A DNA stretch of 64,000 bases from Scortum barcoo (GCA_023238725.1 CM041547.1:19725144-19789143), one strand, 5' to 3'; shown: positions 48,360 through 61,058, numbered from the stretch's first letter. Notes: generated from the sequence alone by a model not told the origin. A program made the numbers and translations.

Positions 48360-48826
48360 AAAAGAGGGGCGGGAACAAGAGGAAGCGGGGGGGAGCAGCA
48401 GGACGTGTAACGCGAGCGTGTGAATGACAGACGCAGAGCAAAGAGAAAAGAGAGAAAGGAGGCGAGAAGAGACTCAGGCTGTCAGGAGGAGAGAGACAGA
48501 AAGGCCCGAGGGGGATCAGAGCAGCAGGGCCGGGGAGACGAAGAATAGAGAGGCAGAGAGTGACAGGCAGACGAGGCTTGCGTGCCGGAGAAGTGGAAGA
48601 GGGGACACACACCGGCGAAAGGGAAGGAGGAGGAAGAGGGAGTGAACGAGGGAGAATTTGAATGTGTGAGACAGACGTGGACTGAAGCCATCGTCAGCTC
48701 ATGGTCTTGGAGCGCAGGCAGGAGAAAGGAGGAACGGGGGGAGAAATAGAGACACAGAGGGAAGGGGAGAGGAGAAGGAACGGGAAAGTGGAGTGCTGGT
48801 CAGCAGTTGTTCCTCTAGATCAGACA
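48360..48826 (+). promoter_or_regulatory. rbfox2: Leader and probable promoter of alternative rbfox2 first exon
   Basis: A strongly purine-rich (GA) stretch with CpGs starts after a GC box (agaggggcgggaac near 48363) and runs to the start codon at 48827 with no acceptor-like pyrimidine tract. This looks like a 5' UTR rather than intron, and suggests an internal promoter. It is absent from copy 1. Confidence 0.45.
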
Positions 48827-48859
48827 ATGATGGGGCTGTACTACCCTGCAATGCTACCG
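48827..48859 (+). CDS. rbfox2: rbfox2 alternative first coding exon (MMGLYYPAMLP)
   Basis: ATGATGGGG... encodes eleven residues and ends at a perfect gtaagt donor (48860) in phase 0. It would join in frame to exon 3, giving MMGLYYPAMLP-GSQDST. Fox family genes are known to use several promoters with short alternative N-termini, and the residues look like the short Tyr/Met/Pro starts of other Fox isoforms. Transcripts from here would lack exons 1 and 2 and so lack the KRPR patch. The purine-rich leader and GC box support a first exon. No transcript evidence is available, and copy 1 has no equivalent. Confidence 0.55.
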
Positions 48860-51800
48860 GTAAGTTCACTTCTTAAGCAGAGCTTCTTTCTGTAAACAAC
48901 CCGCACATGTTGAGAACTGCAAGATTAGAACTAGAAAAACAAGCAAGATTGTTAATTTTTTTTTTTTTTTTTTTTACTTTAGTTTAGTTTGGTCTGATGA
49001 AACAGTTAATTGGTGTGCTGTTTATGGTATGGCCTGTTTTGGTTTGATGTTTCTTGGCCCAGGTGAGGCCTTTGTCAGATAGTTGGCAGGGCATCAGGGT
49101 AACAGCGGGGCTTGTCCCTGCAGCTCGACTCCTTTCGCTCTTTAACTCTTTGTGGCCAAGTACCTTTAATTCCTTGGGAAGAAATCATACTAATGGCTTA
49201 TTGCTACACTGTAATTATGCAACATTTTGTCCTTAGAGTGGTGGCAATATATGGAGAGGTGAATTTGCACAGGGATTGCTGATAACACTTTGTGGCTGTG
49301 TTAAAGTAGTTACTTAACATTGTAATATGATGTTTACACAGTTGATGTGCTAGGGTGCTCTTAGCATATGGTGGGCGTGTCTGTGCTACTTTAGCTGAGA
49401 GACAGCCTGAGGATGAGAGCTGTTCTCTGGCTCTGTTCTAGCTTGTCCTGCTCTCTGGTCTTGGGTTCCTTTGGGCCTTAAAAGGGTGGGGGGTTGGGGG
49501 TCGGGTTCGGGAGAGGTGACAGGGAGGTATATGCAGCCGCTGCCTGGTTACCTGTATCAACATGCATGTACAGTGGAGTATTGCATGCTCCCGCCATGCT
49601 GACTGCACACAGTGTCATGTTATATTTCATATGTGTGTGTGTGTGTTTTTGCTTGTGTCATGTCATGTCATGTGCGCAGAGAATGAAGCCGGAGATTTTG
49701 TCAAGCGATTCAACGTTGTCATCCAAGCTGTCTGTGCAGTTTAAACTTCATCTGTCTCTGGATTGAGGGAGACAGGTGCCAAGGCACAGTTGTTTCTGTA
49801 CACAGAGACACGCGCACTCAGACACACGCACACACACACACACACACACACAATTGCCAGTTGTTTCTAGGTCTACTTTACTACCCCCCTCTCTTATGAC
49901 ACAACAAACTCAGACACCACGTTTCTATTAATGAATACTGTCTCTGGTAACACAGCCACACAGACAAATATTCACAGTACCTGCTTATCTGTAAGATTTG
50001 TGCTCATTGGTTAATCCCTGGTCATCACAGCTACATTACAGAAGAGATGTGGACACTTTCATTAAAGGTAGTCCCTGCAGTGTTTATACTTAAGATTCAA
50101 AGGGTAGGCCGCGGTGTAACTTTGTGAAATATTTTTCTTTATTTGGTCAAAAAGTTACAACCACCACCAGTGCACCTCTAAGTCTACAGAGTGACGCAGA
50201 GGTAGTGTAGATTGTTGTTCATGTACTTCTTCCCTTTTTCTCTCTCTCTCTCTCTCTCTTTCTCCCCACTCCTCTGTTTTCCTTCCCCCGCAGGCTAGAG
50301 CAACTGTAAGCTAAACACATTATTCCTCTTCAAAGAGAATGACGCCAAATGGAGGATGGCAGTAGTAACCAGAGGGGTGTTAGAGCAGGGGAGGGAGGGT
50401 GAGGGGGGCTAGTTCCATGTGGGAATGCACTTTAAAGGTGACACACCACCAGTCACACTGTCCTCTGTAAAATTTATGGTCCCACTCTCTATTTTGGTTG
50501 ACACGTCTCCATACTGCAGCTTGCACTGTGGGTAAGAGTCAGTGTTAAAGCCTGCCGTAGCTTCAAGTCGTGTGTGATGGTTAAAGCCACCACTGAAGAA
50601 AACTAAAGCTAAGAGCTCACAAGTCTCCTTACCCTGTGTTGGATTTATGGAGGGATGATATGTCAAATGAATTCAGTAAGCTCAAAATTTTTCATTTTAG
50701 TGAGATGTGTATAATGTGTATATCATGAAAATCAAGGTATTGCTACGTGCACAGGAGATTATTTTTAGTCAAACTATAACATTCACGTTTGCTGCTGCAG
50801 GTGTGCACACTTTAACATTTTCACGTGGCTACCTGGCTCTGGCTCGATCATAGATGGTCACGTCTATGAGAGGGGTAAATACTGTTCACACCGTTCTGCC
50901 CTCTCACCTTGGTTGTCAATGATTCATCCTCTTTTGCGACCAGTCGGCCGATGAGTGTAGAGATTCTACTCTTTTCAGTCTGTCCCTACATGTCAGGTAG
51001 CTAATGCTAGCTAGCAGCTGTCTGCTGATATCAGGTTGATGCCAACAAACACAAACAGCAGGAGCAGGTGAATTAGTGAGCAGGATTTTGTGCTAGATCG
51101 ATGCTGAAACAGATGCTGCAAAGTCTCGGTCTATTTATTTAAAGCATGAACCATGACTGTATGGCATAACATGTATTTTTAAATATATATAACAATGACA
51201 GCCTTGCAAGTGGTGGAGGTCCTCTATTATTCTGTTTCGCATATATTGGCCTAAAGAATATGTTTCTATCATGTTTTAGCCCTGCTGTATTTTACAGGGA
51301 AAAAGATTACTCAAAATTGTCAATCATCCCGCCGAGGTTTGAGGTTTTTTTCTTTTTTTTTTTGGCTGCATCACTCATATCACCTTGAATTTCCATCTTC
51401 ATGTTATACTGAGTGACAGATCAGCATATTCAGCTGCGTACTTGACAGCACCTCTGGAGGAAAAATTAAATATGTTTGATTATGCTCGAAACGATCCAGA
51501 CAGCGTGTGATTTTGGGACAGTGTGCACCTTTTTGCAGTGGGGGTGGGTCAGGGGGTGTGCTGATTCTGAAGACTTGCCTGTTTGATTGTGATTGCATTA
51601 TTACCGTGGTAGGACGAGATACAGGCATTGAGCCCGCCTATTCTCTCCATTTTTTTTCACAGTTCAACAACATTAAGTTAGCGTAACTTGTGTGTACATT
51701 CAGTATACTTGTCATTTCCCTCCCTATTCCCACGTCGCTCTGTGCGTATTTGTAGACCTTCAGAGGTGTTGTGTCATCCCCCTAAACTGACCTGCTTAGA

Positions 51801-54800
51801 GCTGAGCCTGAGAAGGGTGTCAAGCCAAGACGCTGTTACACTGATTCGCTTGCAATGCCTCGAGTAGCATCTGAGTATTTAGGCTGCCTAACTGTTCCAC
51901 CTCCAATATTATCTCCACAACACTGCTTGGTGAGCCAGCATACAGTGACAGGCCTTCAAAGAATTTGCAAGGGATCCACACCCAAGTCTCTTACCCTCAG
52001 GGTTATGTGCGCATTTGTGGGAGTGTAACTGCATACACATGAGAAATGGACAAAACTGTGCAGCTGCACTCTCATAATAAATTGACAGGTGTGTGTTTTG
52101 CAGTCAGTGCATGGTAAAAAAAAACACACAGTTTTTCATTATTCATTATACTTTTCCTTTGGATTATGGGTATTTTGTGTGTCACAACTCACAGAATGAC
52201 AGATAAAAGCCACTTCTCATCGTACAAAAACAGAAGCACATTTCCACCTGTTACTACAGTTTAAGCACTAAACCAGAGTGCAGAGTAGTCTGGATTGGTG
52301 GCCTAATGCACTGTGTGACACTGCTCCACCTCAGGGTTAACTGTTCTCCCCCTGCCCACACCGCCATGATGATATTATCCAACACTAATGCCGCTCTTAA
52401 CTGCTTCAGCCCGAGGCTGCTTTCGGTGAGTCGAGGTGTGAAAACACTCCGCATGTTACCTCACACCAAAGCGCACATACATGCACAGCGAGCAATGCGA
52501 CGGGCAGATGTGGTGCAGCAGAGCTCTAAATGTATGCGGCATCTCCTAGGTTACCTGCTCCTGTATGACAAACAGCGCTGTAGCATCGTACCTCTGCACA
52601 CAGCGAGCCCTAGCTGACACTGCAGCAGTAAGTAAGCTGCCTTTGGGGTTTTTACATTTAAACTTCTCCCTCAAAAGTCGTGACAGCAGCTTGCAAATTT
52701 CCCATCCTGCTGCATCTGCTCAGAGAGAGCAATGCAAGACTGTACCAAGCAATTCTTCTTGTTCCTGTGCCAGTGCAGCAAGCATGTTAAAACATTCAAA
52801 ACCTGCGCTGGCTTGATTTGCATATTTCCTTTGGGTGCTTGTTGCCTTTAGTATTGGCTTTATGGATTCTTGGTGGTGTGGGGTGAGAAGCTCGTTCTGC
52901 TGTTGCATCCTCTTTGAATGAGTCTGGATTAAAGGTCAGGGACATTCTTTAAGTGTAAATGTCAAGCAGTGATTGGACATGAGCGACTGAGACACAAAAT
53001 TATGTCTTAGTCATAGTAATTGTGATTTGGAAGATAATGAGCACATTAGTGAGGGACATATGAGGTATCACGTCTAGAGGTTAAGTGTGTTAAGACTGAG
53101 TTAGCCTTTTTTTATCATTTAGTAGAAACATTGTCAACACTAATTGTGTTTTGCTGAGGACTGTCTCTGTCCTTTGGGAATATGTACCTGCAGTGTGGTT
53201 TCTCTTACAGCTGTTCATTAGTTCATCCCCGCTGAGAAATAAACAATATCTAGTTTTGTATTTCTGTTATGGGTTTCCCTCTTGTAACTTCAGCCACAGC
53301 TAATGATTGTTTTCATTATTGATTAATTTGCTGATTATTTTTTAAATCGATCGATTAATCATTTTGCGTTTGTCACAATCTTAATTTCTAGGTGACATCT
53401 TCAATTGTCTTATTTTGTCCGACCAACTGGCTAAAACCCAAAGATATTCAGTTTACTGTTATTTATGACTGAAAAAGAAAAATTACTTGATTTGTTTTCA
53501 GTGATTTTTTTTTTTTAAATGAAAAATGTGTTTTACCTTTAGATATTTTTCATCCATGTGTCCTCTAGTTTGAGCCAGTGAACTACCGAAGGGACAACCT
53601 TTGTGTAATCTGATTGGCCCACAGTCAGGAAGGGGAGACGGGAGCTTCTGCACAGAGAAGACCGTATAAGGAGATGGGCTGTGGCCTGCGCTTTGATGGA
53701 CATTACGGTGCACCAAAAGCTTTGAGTGACTTGAGGGGTGGGTGCTGGAGGTTTTTAAAAACAAGGAAAAAGAATCTCCCTCTGGCTTTCATCAAGCGTG
53801 GCAGGCAAAGACGAAGAGGCAAGGGGAAGAAGAAAAAGGAGGAGGAGGAGGAGGGGTGAACGCAGGCATACTTAGTTGTCCAACCACAGGAAAAGACAAG
53901 AGATGGATTGCAGAGGGAGAAGACGCTGTAAAGAGTGTTTCTGCCTTCAGCCAGGCAACTTTACAGACACAAGATGGTTCCAATAGACAAATTGTTATGA
54001 ATTTATATGATTGATGACTTTCAGTAGCATCATAACTTGGCCATTCAGTCTGTGTTTCTGTGGCCGGTGTGTGCTTCACTTGGGTGGCAAGAAGCTAAAG
54101 TCAGCAGACAGACACAGACGCACGCTTGAAAGGTTTGCCGTGAAAAGGCCTCTCCTCCCCCCTCATCCTCCCTGTGTGCGGAAAAACATATGGTGTCTCA
54201 GGTAACACAGCGGCTGTGTGCTTGTGTGTGCAGGCACGAGGCGAGAGAGAAACCATACGGATGAATAGGTCCTGCTCCAGATGGTCCTGTTTTATTCGTA
54301 AAATCAGATTGTTGATTTAAAAAAGAAAAGCCACCCTCACTTTTTTGCTTCGCTCAGATCGCTTTTTGTGTCATTTTAATACAAAGCTTGTTTAAATGTC
54401 TCGCAGCCAGTTTTGCATCTTATCTCACAGTGCTGAAACTCAGTTTGGGGGTAAGACCAGACATGACTAATAGGTTGTCATTATTTCCCATAATCTCCCT
54501 CCCCATAAGCCCCCTTTTTCTTTTTCCATTATTTCTGTTTTCCCCTCTCCCTCTTGACTATATGATGCTGCCATGTAGGGCAGTGCTGCTCCTTACTCAG
54601 AGGGTCAGGAATGCCTGTGTAGACTTAAGGGTGTACCGCTCTCTACTCTGATCTTAATCCACTGACAGCTTTCATTTGCCTCTCTGTCTGTTAAGAGTTC
54701 ATCTACTCACTCGCTTAGCTTAATCATGATGAACCCTCAAATGAAAATAACACGTGGTCATAAGCGCTGTGCTGGTGGTCTTTGAACCGCTGCAGTAGGA

Positions 54801-56714
54801 GCCTAGATATCACAACACCTTTTATTTATTTTTATTTTTTTTTTCCACATGACTAGTCATATGGGAGCATTGTGTAATGACATCTGGTCCACTTGGTTCA
54901 GGCTCGGCATTATTTGTGCATTATTCAGCTAGGAACCATGTGTTAGAATAGACGGAATAAACAGAGCTTTTATAAACTGTGTGCTCTGCGTCTCTGGTGC
55001 CCTGCAGCAGTCTCTGAAAAAAAGCGAGATGATTGGTGTTCATGACATGGTGTCCCCGTTAATGAAATATCTCGGTTGTGGGAGATTGACCGGCTCTCCT
55101 CGACAGTCTCATTCAGTGGGGCTTAAAATGCAGATGAGCACTCCTGTTAAAGCATGATTAGGTGTAATTCCATCCCTGCCTAATCACAAGCTTTAACCTC
55201 CTTGTTCTGTTGTCACTCTTTTCTTTAATTCTTTTACACTCTCCTCTTTTCCTCTGCCAAGTATTTTTCGGTGCGTGTGACTCAGCCCTGAGCAGGGATA
55301 TGCCTATAGGACACACCCTTTAGTGGCTGAATACAGGCTACTGCATGTTTATGAGCTCACATGTCCTAACAAGTACACTTAGGCTTTGATATATGCTGGC
55401 CCAACCAATGAATTTTAATGGCTCATCGTCTGTTCTTGAACAGGTTTTTGATGGGTCCATTTTTATCACTAGGTGACAGAAACCGCAGCGGATGCAAAAC
55501 ACAATCAGCTTTCACACATTCTTTCCTAACATACATTAAGCCTTACCACAATGAAAGTGGCAGCGGACGAGTTTCCCGGATTTTTTTCCCCATCCTGTTT
55601 TGGGATTATGCAGCTTTCTCCTCTATCTGTTGGGCCCAGACCCCAGAAGCTGTCTGTCTTGCAGATGGGCCCTTTTAGCCTGAGTCGGCTGTTTACAGCC
55701 AGTGCGGTCGGCATTGCAGAAGAACGGCGAGCAGTCAGGCTATAGGATTAGAGAATGGGAGAGAGAGAGATAGAGAGTGCTCGTTTGCTTTGCGGCATCT
55801 TAGTTACTCTGCCTAATTAAAAAGGCTGTCTGGAGACCGAGTGTCTCTAGGCGTCGCCCAGGCCAGATCTAGCCCACAGCAGAGACCAGACCAGTGGTTA
55901 ATGGTGTTGGATGCCGTGTGTGTCATGCTGCCTGGCCTGGTGTAGAAGGAGCAGCCCTGACCCCAAACACACCGGCCTTTTTCATTAAGCCTTCTTTCTT
56001 TTACAACTTTCTTATTCATCATGTCCATCCACTGCCTCTTACTCTCCATCTCTGGCGTAAAGGGATTTTGTAAAACTTTGTCTGGAATGTGTGTGAAATG
56101 ACTGAAACAAAGCAGTATTGCAGAGTCACCACACACACACACACATTTACAAAGTAGATAAGGTGTATGTTTTGCAGCAACGCAGCTATAAAGGATCTGC
56201 AGATGATCCTGCTGCTGATACAGTTGTAACAGGGCAGAAAAGAGAGACCTGAGGCTACAAAGTAAATTATGGATTGCCTCTAAAAGAAAAAAAAAACACA
56301 ATGCAGCAGTTGCTGTAAACATGTCATGGTTAACATGGCACAGTCAGTGTTTATCTCTCTCTGTGTCCATCCATCCCATAAGCATCTTTGTATCTCAAAC
56401 CGTGTATCGAATTTTCTGACTCTTAATAATAGATGTGTTTGCAGTAAATATTTCATGGTTGGCTGACTGAAAACACATGCCTGTCAGAGATATGGAGGTA
56501 GAGGGAGGGGGAGAGGATCGCATGGGGAGAGTAAGTGAGTGGTGATGGGAGAGCGAGAGAGTGAAATTCAATAGGCAAAGTTTAACCCCCTCCTTCTACC
56601 CTCATCAGGCCGCTGCAGCCGCTGCAAAAGGCTTACTGACTATATATGTTAAGTCGTCTCCCTCTCTTCTTTCCTCTCTTCTCCTCTCCCTCCCTCCCTT
56701 ACCCGCTCCCGCAG
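48860..56714 (+). other. rbfox2: rbfox2 intron before exon 3
   Basis: No supported exon in this stretch. It holds a poly-T run (about 48957-48975), a CA repeat (about 49827-49852), the last part of the duplication (50020-51052), and unique sequence from 51053. Short Gly/Lys-rich frames near 53740-53860 come from GGA repeats. Confidence 0.7.
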
Positions 56715-56918
56715 GGCTCTCAGGATTCGACAGGAGGACAGGACGGATTGGTGGCCCCACCCTTTGCAGCGTTTCCCCCTCCGCCACCTCCTCAAAACGG
56801 GCTACAAGGGACGGAGTTTGGCCCTGGGGCCATGTTTGGTGCTGGGGGCCAAGGCGCAGCAGAGGTAGGGGCTGGTGCTAATGGAGCCACCACCACTACC
56901 ACCGCCAACACCAACAAC
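56715..56918 (+). CDS. rbfox2: rbfox2 exon 3, N-terminal Pro/Gly-rich region
   Basis: 204 nt (68 codons, phase 0 both ends) between cccgctcccgcag and gtaagc. It encodes GSQDSTGGQDGLVAPPFAAF, PPPPPPQNG, and a Gly/Ala-rich part ending in ATTTTTANTNN. It occupies the place of the GNQEPTTTPDAMVQPF...PPPPQNGIPTEY segment of vertebrate RBFOX2, sharing PF and PPPPQNG but otherwise diverged. The region is expected to be disordered. It is the common acceptor for exon 2 and for the alternative first exon. Confidence 0.85.
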
Positions 56919-57683
56919 GTAAGCAGCGTGTGTTTATAAAGCCCTAAGTAATAGTCGTCCGTCAAATGTGTGGGATATTGAGTCATGATGTTTATTGGAG
57001 AGGTATTCACCAAGCAGCAGTGGTGTTTGTAGGGGAAATCCCCCCTCTGATTTTCTCATACTTGATATCTTGATGTTTTGTTGTGGATATACTGAAGGAT
57101 TTTAATTATTTTTAATGAATAATACATTTTAATTAAATAAAAATTTCAGTAAAATTGCAGCTGTAGTTTTGTACTTGATAATGGTCATAAACACCAGTGC
57201 CAGAAGCAATTTGACATTATTGTTAAGTGAAATGCCTTCTCTACTTTTGAATGGATCACTGTGATTGTATTTGGTACAGTCATTTATATTTCCCTCATAA
57301 ACTGTAAAATTTTTTCCTGATACTTAGCCCCACTGCTACAGAGTCGTACAGAGCTGCTAGCATGGCTCCAGACTCTTAGTTTTGTTATTCTACACAAATA
57401 CAATAATAATATTTCATTGGAGAGAGATTATAATGCCTGTATTATGTTTATTTCATGCTAATATGAAGGCTGCACATAAATAGCTTTGTCCGTCTTGTAC
57501 TCAAACACTACACTGTTTCCAGTAGGGTTCATTTAAAAGAAGAGTGTAGCACATCTTTGCTACAGAAATGATCATAAGCCATTTCATTACCCTTATCTTT
57601 ACCTTTCTCACATTCCTAACCATTTCTTTCTTCACTTCTTTCTTTCTCTCTCTCTCTCTCTCTCTCCCCCCAACCCCCAACAG

Positions 57684-57857
57684 GGAAAGGCAGAGGAGAC
57701 GTCCCAGGGGGAGGCGGGTGTACAATGCGGTACAGGAGGCACAGGAGCTGGGGGCTCAGTGGGAGACCCCTCAGAGGCCAAAGGGACCCCGAAACGCCTC
57801 CACGTCTCAAACATCCCCTTCCGCTTCCGGGACCCTGACCTCAGGCAGATGTTTGGG
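57684..57857 (+). CDS. rbfox2: rbfox2 exon 4, start of RRM
   Basis: 174 nt (58 codons) between caacccccaacag and gtaaga. A Gly/Ser-rich linker precedes GTPKRLHVSNIPFRFRDPDL and then RQMFG. This carries RNP2 (LHVSNIPF) and the His and Phe equivalent to human RBFOX1 H120 and F126, known to contact the GCAUG RNA. The RRM part is essentially identical to the vertebrate family. It splices in phase 0 to QFGKILDVEIIF. Confidence 0.95.
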
Positions 57858-58347
57858 GTAAGACGCTGGGAATGTTCATTCATTCATTTTTAACGGGATC
57901 AGTAAATCAGTCTAGGTACCCCCGGGGTCCTCCACGATGGGGACCAGCTCACTAGGGGTGGGATTTGGGGACAGACAAAAGAGTCAAACTAACACAAAGG
58001 AAAGACACTCATGAGTGTTCTCCTGGTGCTCGACGGGACAATTGGCTGCTATGTGTGTCACCGTGTAAGCATGAATGATGAAGTGAGACGAAAAAAGGGG
58101 GACAAGGCAGAGTTCAAGGCAAAGGAATGGAAAGAAACATTTTGAAACGTGGGAAGTTGTCTTTTGTATAATAGTGACACCTAGTGTGAAGCAGCTGTAG
58201 TTCACCCAATGCCTGAAGCTTCTGACTTTGCAGCAATGCCACCCTGAAAGACTGAGATCTAGCTAAGCCAAGGATCCTGAGACAACTCACTGGTGTAATT
58301 TGCTGCTCTCTTTGATTTCTAATTTCTTTTCTCAAATTTGTTTGCAG

Positions 58348-58401
58348 CAATTTGGGAAGATTCTGGACGTAGAGATTATTTTCAATGAGAGAGGTTCAAA
58401 G
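58348..58401 (+). CDS. rbfox2: rbfox2 exon 5, RRM middle
   Basis: 54 nt (18 codons) between ttgtttgcag and gtaagt, encoding QFGKILDVEIIFNERGSK. Fully conserved Fox RRM segment, phase 0 on both sides. The short intron that follows (58402-58675) carries a TGCATG. Confidence 0.95.
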
Positions 58402-58469
58402 GTAAGTGGACAAAGATATTTTGAAACTACACAAAAATTCTCCCCAACTGTTGACAGTAGTTCCCACTT

Positions 58470-58475
58470 TGCATG
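58470..58475 (+). promoter_or_regulatory. rbfox2: TGCATG Rbfox site upstream of the 93-nt RRM exon
   Basis: A single UGCAUG in the 274-bp intron before the 93-nt exon. In mammals Fox proteins repress their own equivalent 93-nt exon by binding upstream intronic GCAUG, yielding an RRM-deleted dominant-negative form. Position and motif match that arrangement; function here is inference. Confidence 0.6.
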
Positions 58476-58675
58476 GTACTTCTCTCTTAATGTGACACTC
58501 TGTGACGCCACATGGGGATTCATTGTTATGAAGCACTCAATTATCTATTAAACAATGTCAGAGTGCACTCCAAAGTCTGAGGATTCACAGATTCTCCTCC
58601 CTCCCTCTCCACGATCCCTCATGATGTGCCCCCTCACTCACCGCCAACCTCTTTAACCTCTGCTGTGTACCACAG

Positions 58676-58768
58676 GGTTTTGGCTTTGTGACATTTGAGA
58701 ACAGCGCAGACGCAGAGAAAGCCAGGGAAAAGCTCCACGGCACATTGGTGGAAGGTCGTAAGATTGAG
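58676..58768 (+). CDS. rbfox2: rbfox2 exon 6, RRM end (93-nt cassette)
   Basis: 93 nt (31 codons) between gtgtaccacag and gtaatt, encoding GFGFVTFENSADAEKAREKL then HGTLVEGRKIE. It holds RNP1 with the two Phe (GFGFVTF) equivalent to human RBFOX1 F158 and F160 that stack on the RNA. Being a multiple of three, it can be skipped in frame, deleting half the RRM. The next expected exon (starting VNNATARV in the family) is not present in the remaining 5.2 kb, so the gene continues beyond the window. Confidence 0.95.
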
Positions 58769-58772
58769 GTAA

Positions 58773-58776
<4 letters not shown>

Positions 58777-58810
<34 letters not shown>
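58777..58810. repeat. (CT)n microsatellite next to RRM exon donor
   Basis: Near-pure CT run starting 8 bases after the exon 6 end; a potential PTB-type pyrimidine tract. Confidence 0.85.
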
Positions 58811-58814
<4 letters not shown>

Positions 58815-59220
58815 GTCTTCTCTCTGTACTCCTATCATAATTCTGCTTGATCACTGACTGCCAGCTAGCTCCCATCCTCCCTTTAGTGATATGCTCTGAT
58901 GCAGCCCACTGGTATCCCACTCCCTGGTCCTCTGCAATGTGTTTTTCATTTTTAAATCTAGAAAAGACTTGTTTCTTCTCCTTTTTGTGTTTTTTTTTTT
59001 TGGTGGGAATGATTGGGGGTGCAAGAACACTACATAAGGCATGCTGGGTACCTCTCTTCTGCAGCATTTTTTTTCACATTAAGCTGTTGCCTCTTCACCT
59101 TTTTTTTCCACTGATACGCAACTTGTAGCCACACTGATGTTACAACTTTTTTTCCGCAACAATTGGAATGATGTTTTTGTTGTCAGCACCGGAGGGCACG
59201 AGAGGAACGCAGCGAAAGGA

Positions 59221-61058
59221 TGCATGGCAGATTGCTGTCAGATGCTCTTATTTTCTTCCCTAGTGTAGAAATCCTTCTGTGTTCCCCTCTCCCGGTGCTG
59301 TGGCTAAGTGGTTGTGACAAGCTTATGGCTCCTGGTGCAACAGCAGCATGCTGGGAATCACAGCAACACTTACGCATGTTCACTTTATGGAAGTCTGGAT
59401 TCTTACCAAAGATCTGTGCACTTGAGTTTTTAATGTATGTATGTAAAGTCTTTGTGTGTCCAGGTTGTTAATTTTGATTTAATTCAGTATTGTTTTGTTT
59501 CTCAACTGAAGCATGTGCTGCGTTTTTGAAAGCAGTTTTTCTTCTTTGTTTTAATCGGGGGTTTTAATCTGCCAGTTGTCCATATTGGATCTCTTAACCC
59601 AAGCCGCTGTAAGCCGGGATTTCTGCATGGGCTTACTGTGGTGATTTCCTTGTGTTGTGTGGGTGTGTGTGTGTGTGCCAGTCAGTTCCTGCATGATGGA
59701 TGAGGCTGACCAGACCCTTTCTTTTAGTTCTGTACTCTGTGTGGTCGAGAATGAAAGGCAGCCACCTGCATCCACTGGTACAACATACTCCCTCTGCCAC
59801 CTCCACCTTCAGTCAATCAGCAAGCTGAATGGATACTGATGGAGCCAATTTGCCCTGCATCAGTCTCGCCCTTGTGTTCAGTCAACGACCAGTGTTGTCC
59901 TTGGCATTGCTTTAACCTGATTTTGTTTTTCTTCCCAAGTTTTGCATGATGTCAGTCACTCTGATTAATCGGCGAGCAGTTTGTATTTGTTTTCAGTTGT
60001 CACTTTGCATGTACTCTGTCGTACTTGTAGTGGTGTTGGGCTGTAGCGAGTCACGTATCAGCTGCATGGTGGGCCAGCAACAGAAGTCTGTAGAGTGTGT
60101 ATCTTTCTGTCTGTTTATGGTGCATGGGCTTGAAGAGACAAAAGGCTGGCGCGAGACAAATCGTGGGATTTCTGTTTACATATTCTTCCAACCGAGGAGA
60201 AAGGGCCAGACATTTCTATTTGAGGCAATGCTATCTGGCGGTTCTCCTTTCTTGCAGATGTTTTTCTTGCTTTAATTGGTCATATCATTTCAGAGTTTGT
60301 TGAACTATGTTCTCAGAGATGAAGATGGCAGAAAAATAACTGCAGTAATCATACAGTTGTATGATCATTCAGAAACTCTGAAATATAGGCCCTCTGTATA
60401 CCACAGTTATACATAAATATTTACCTATTACTGTGTGTGATTCATTGCTATCCACTGGCATGAGTTTAGTTGATGTAGCCTAAGTGTGCATGGTTGGTAT
60501 TTTAATATGGAAATGTGTTGCCTAACTGAGGCGGTGATGCGGGCAGCTGGATGTCTTTTTCCTTGCATGTTTATTCTGTATGGCTATTTGTTGAATTAGT
60601 TTTGGTGATGGGACTGTTGACTTACTTGTTCAGTTAGCATGAAATCAGATGCACCTGGGTGCGTCATAGTCTCGCTCCACTCAATGACAAAAGGATGAAT
60701 AGCTGAATTCCTAGTTTTCAGAGTAAGTTTTCAATGATTGATTTATCAAGGTATGCTGTACTTAAGTGCTGACATTTCTTGTTCTTGGTGCATGCCAATG
60801 GGAGATGGTTAGTAGTTCTCCTAGCTTAGCTGCCAGTAGTGTGCATGTATGTAGCTTATGTGAAATAGAAAGAGAATTCCTGTTAAACTGTACTTGTCTT
60901 TGTCTGGAATAAAACTCTGCGCTTTGAAGAAGTCAATTTCCTGTGTGCTTCCAATGTATTCATGTAAGTGGCCCAACTACAATTCACTTTGTCTCTACCT
61001 GCTTCTCTGCGATCTTCTCTGTGATCACATCTCATCACCATTAATATATATATGTATA

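Larger units (their letters stand above)
33053..51052 (+). repeat. Copy 2 of rbfox2 5'-region duplication (long form)
   Basis: An 18-kb block matching 7453-16780 in order and orientation. It holds the longer exon 1-exon 2 intron (9.4 kb against 3.0 kb) and the alternative first exon at 48827. It lacks the parts corresponding to 7835-8519 and 8541-8700. Its right limit is near caaacacaaacagcagg at 51052. Beyond this it continues directly into unique rbfox2 intron leading to the shared exons, so copy 2 is the copy in natural linkage with the rest of the gene. Confidence 0.9.

Noticed and set aside
56605..57013. Minus-strand ORFs opposite exon 3
   Set aside because: Shadow frames of the Gly/Pro-rich plus-strand exon.
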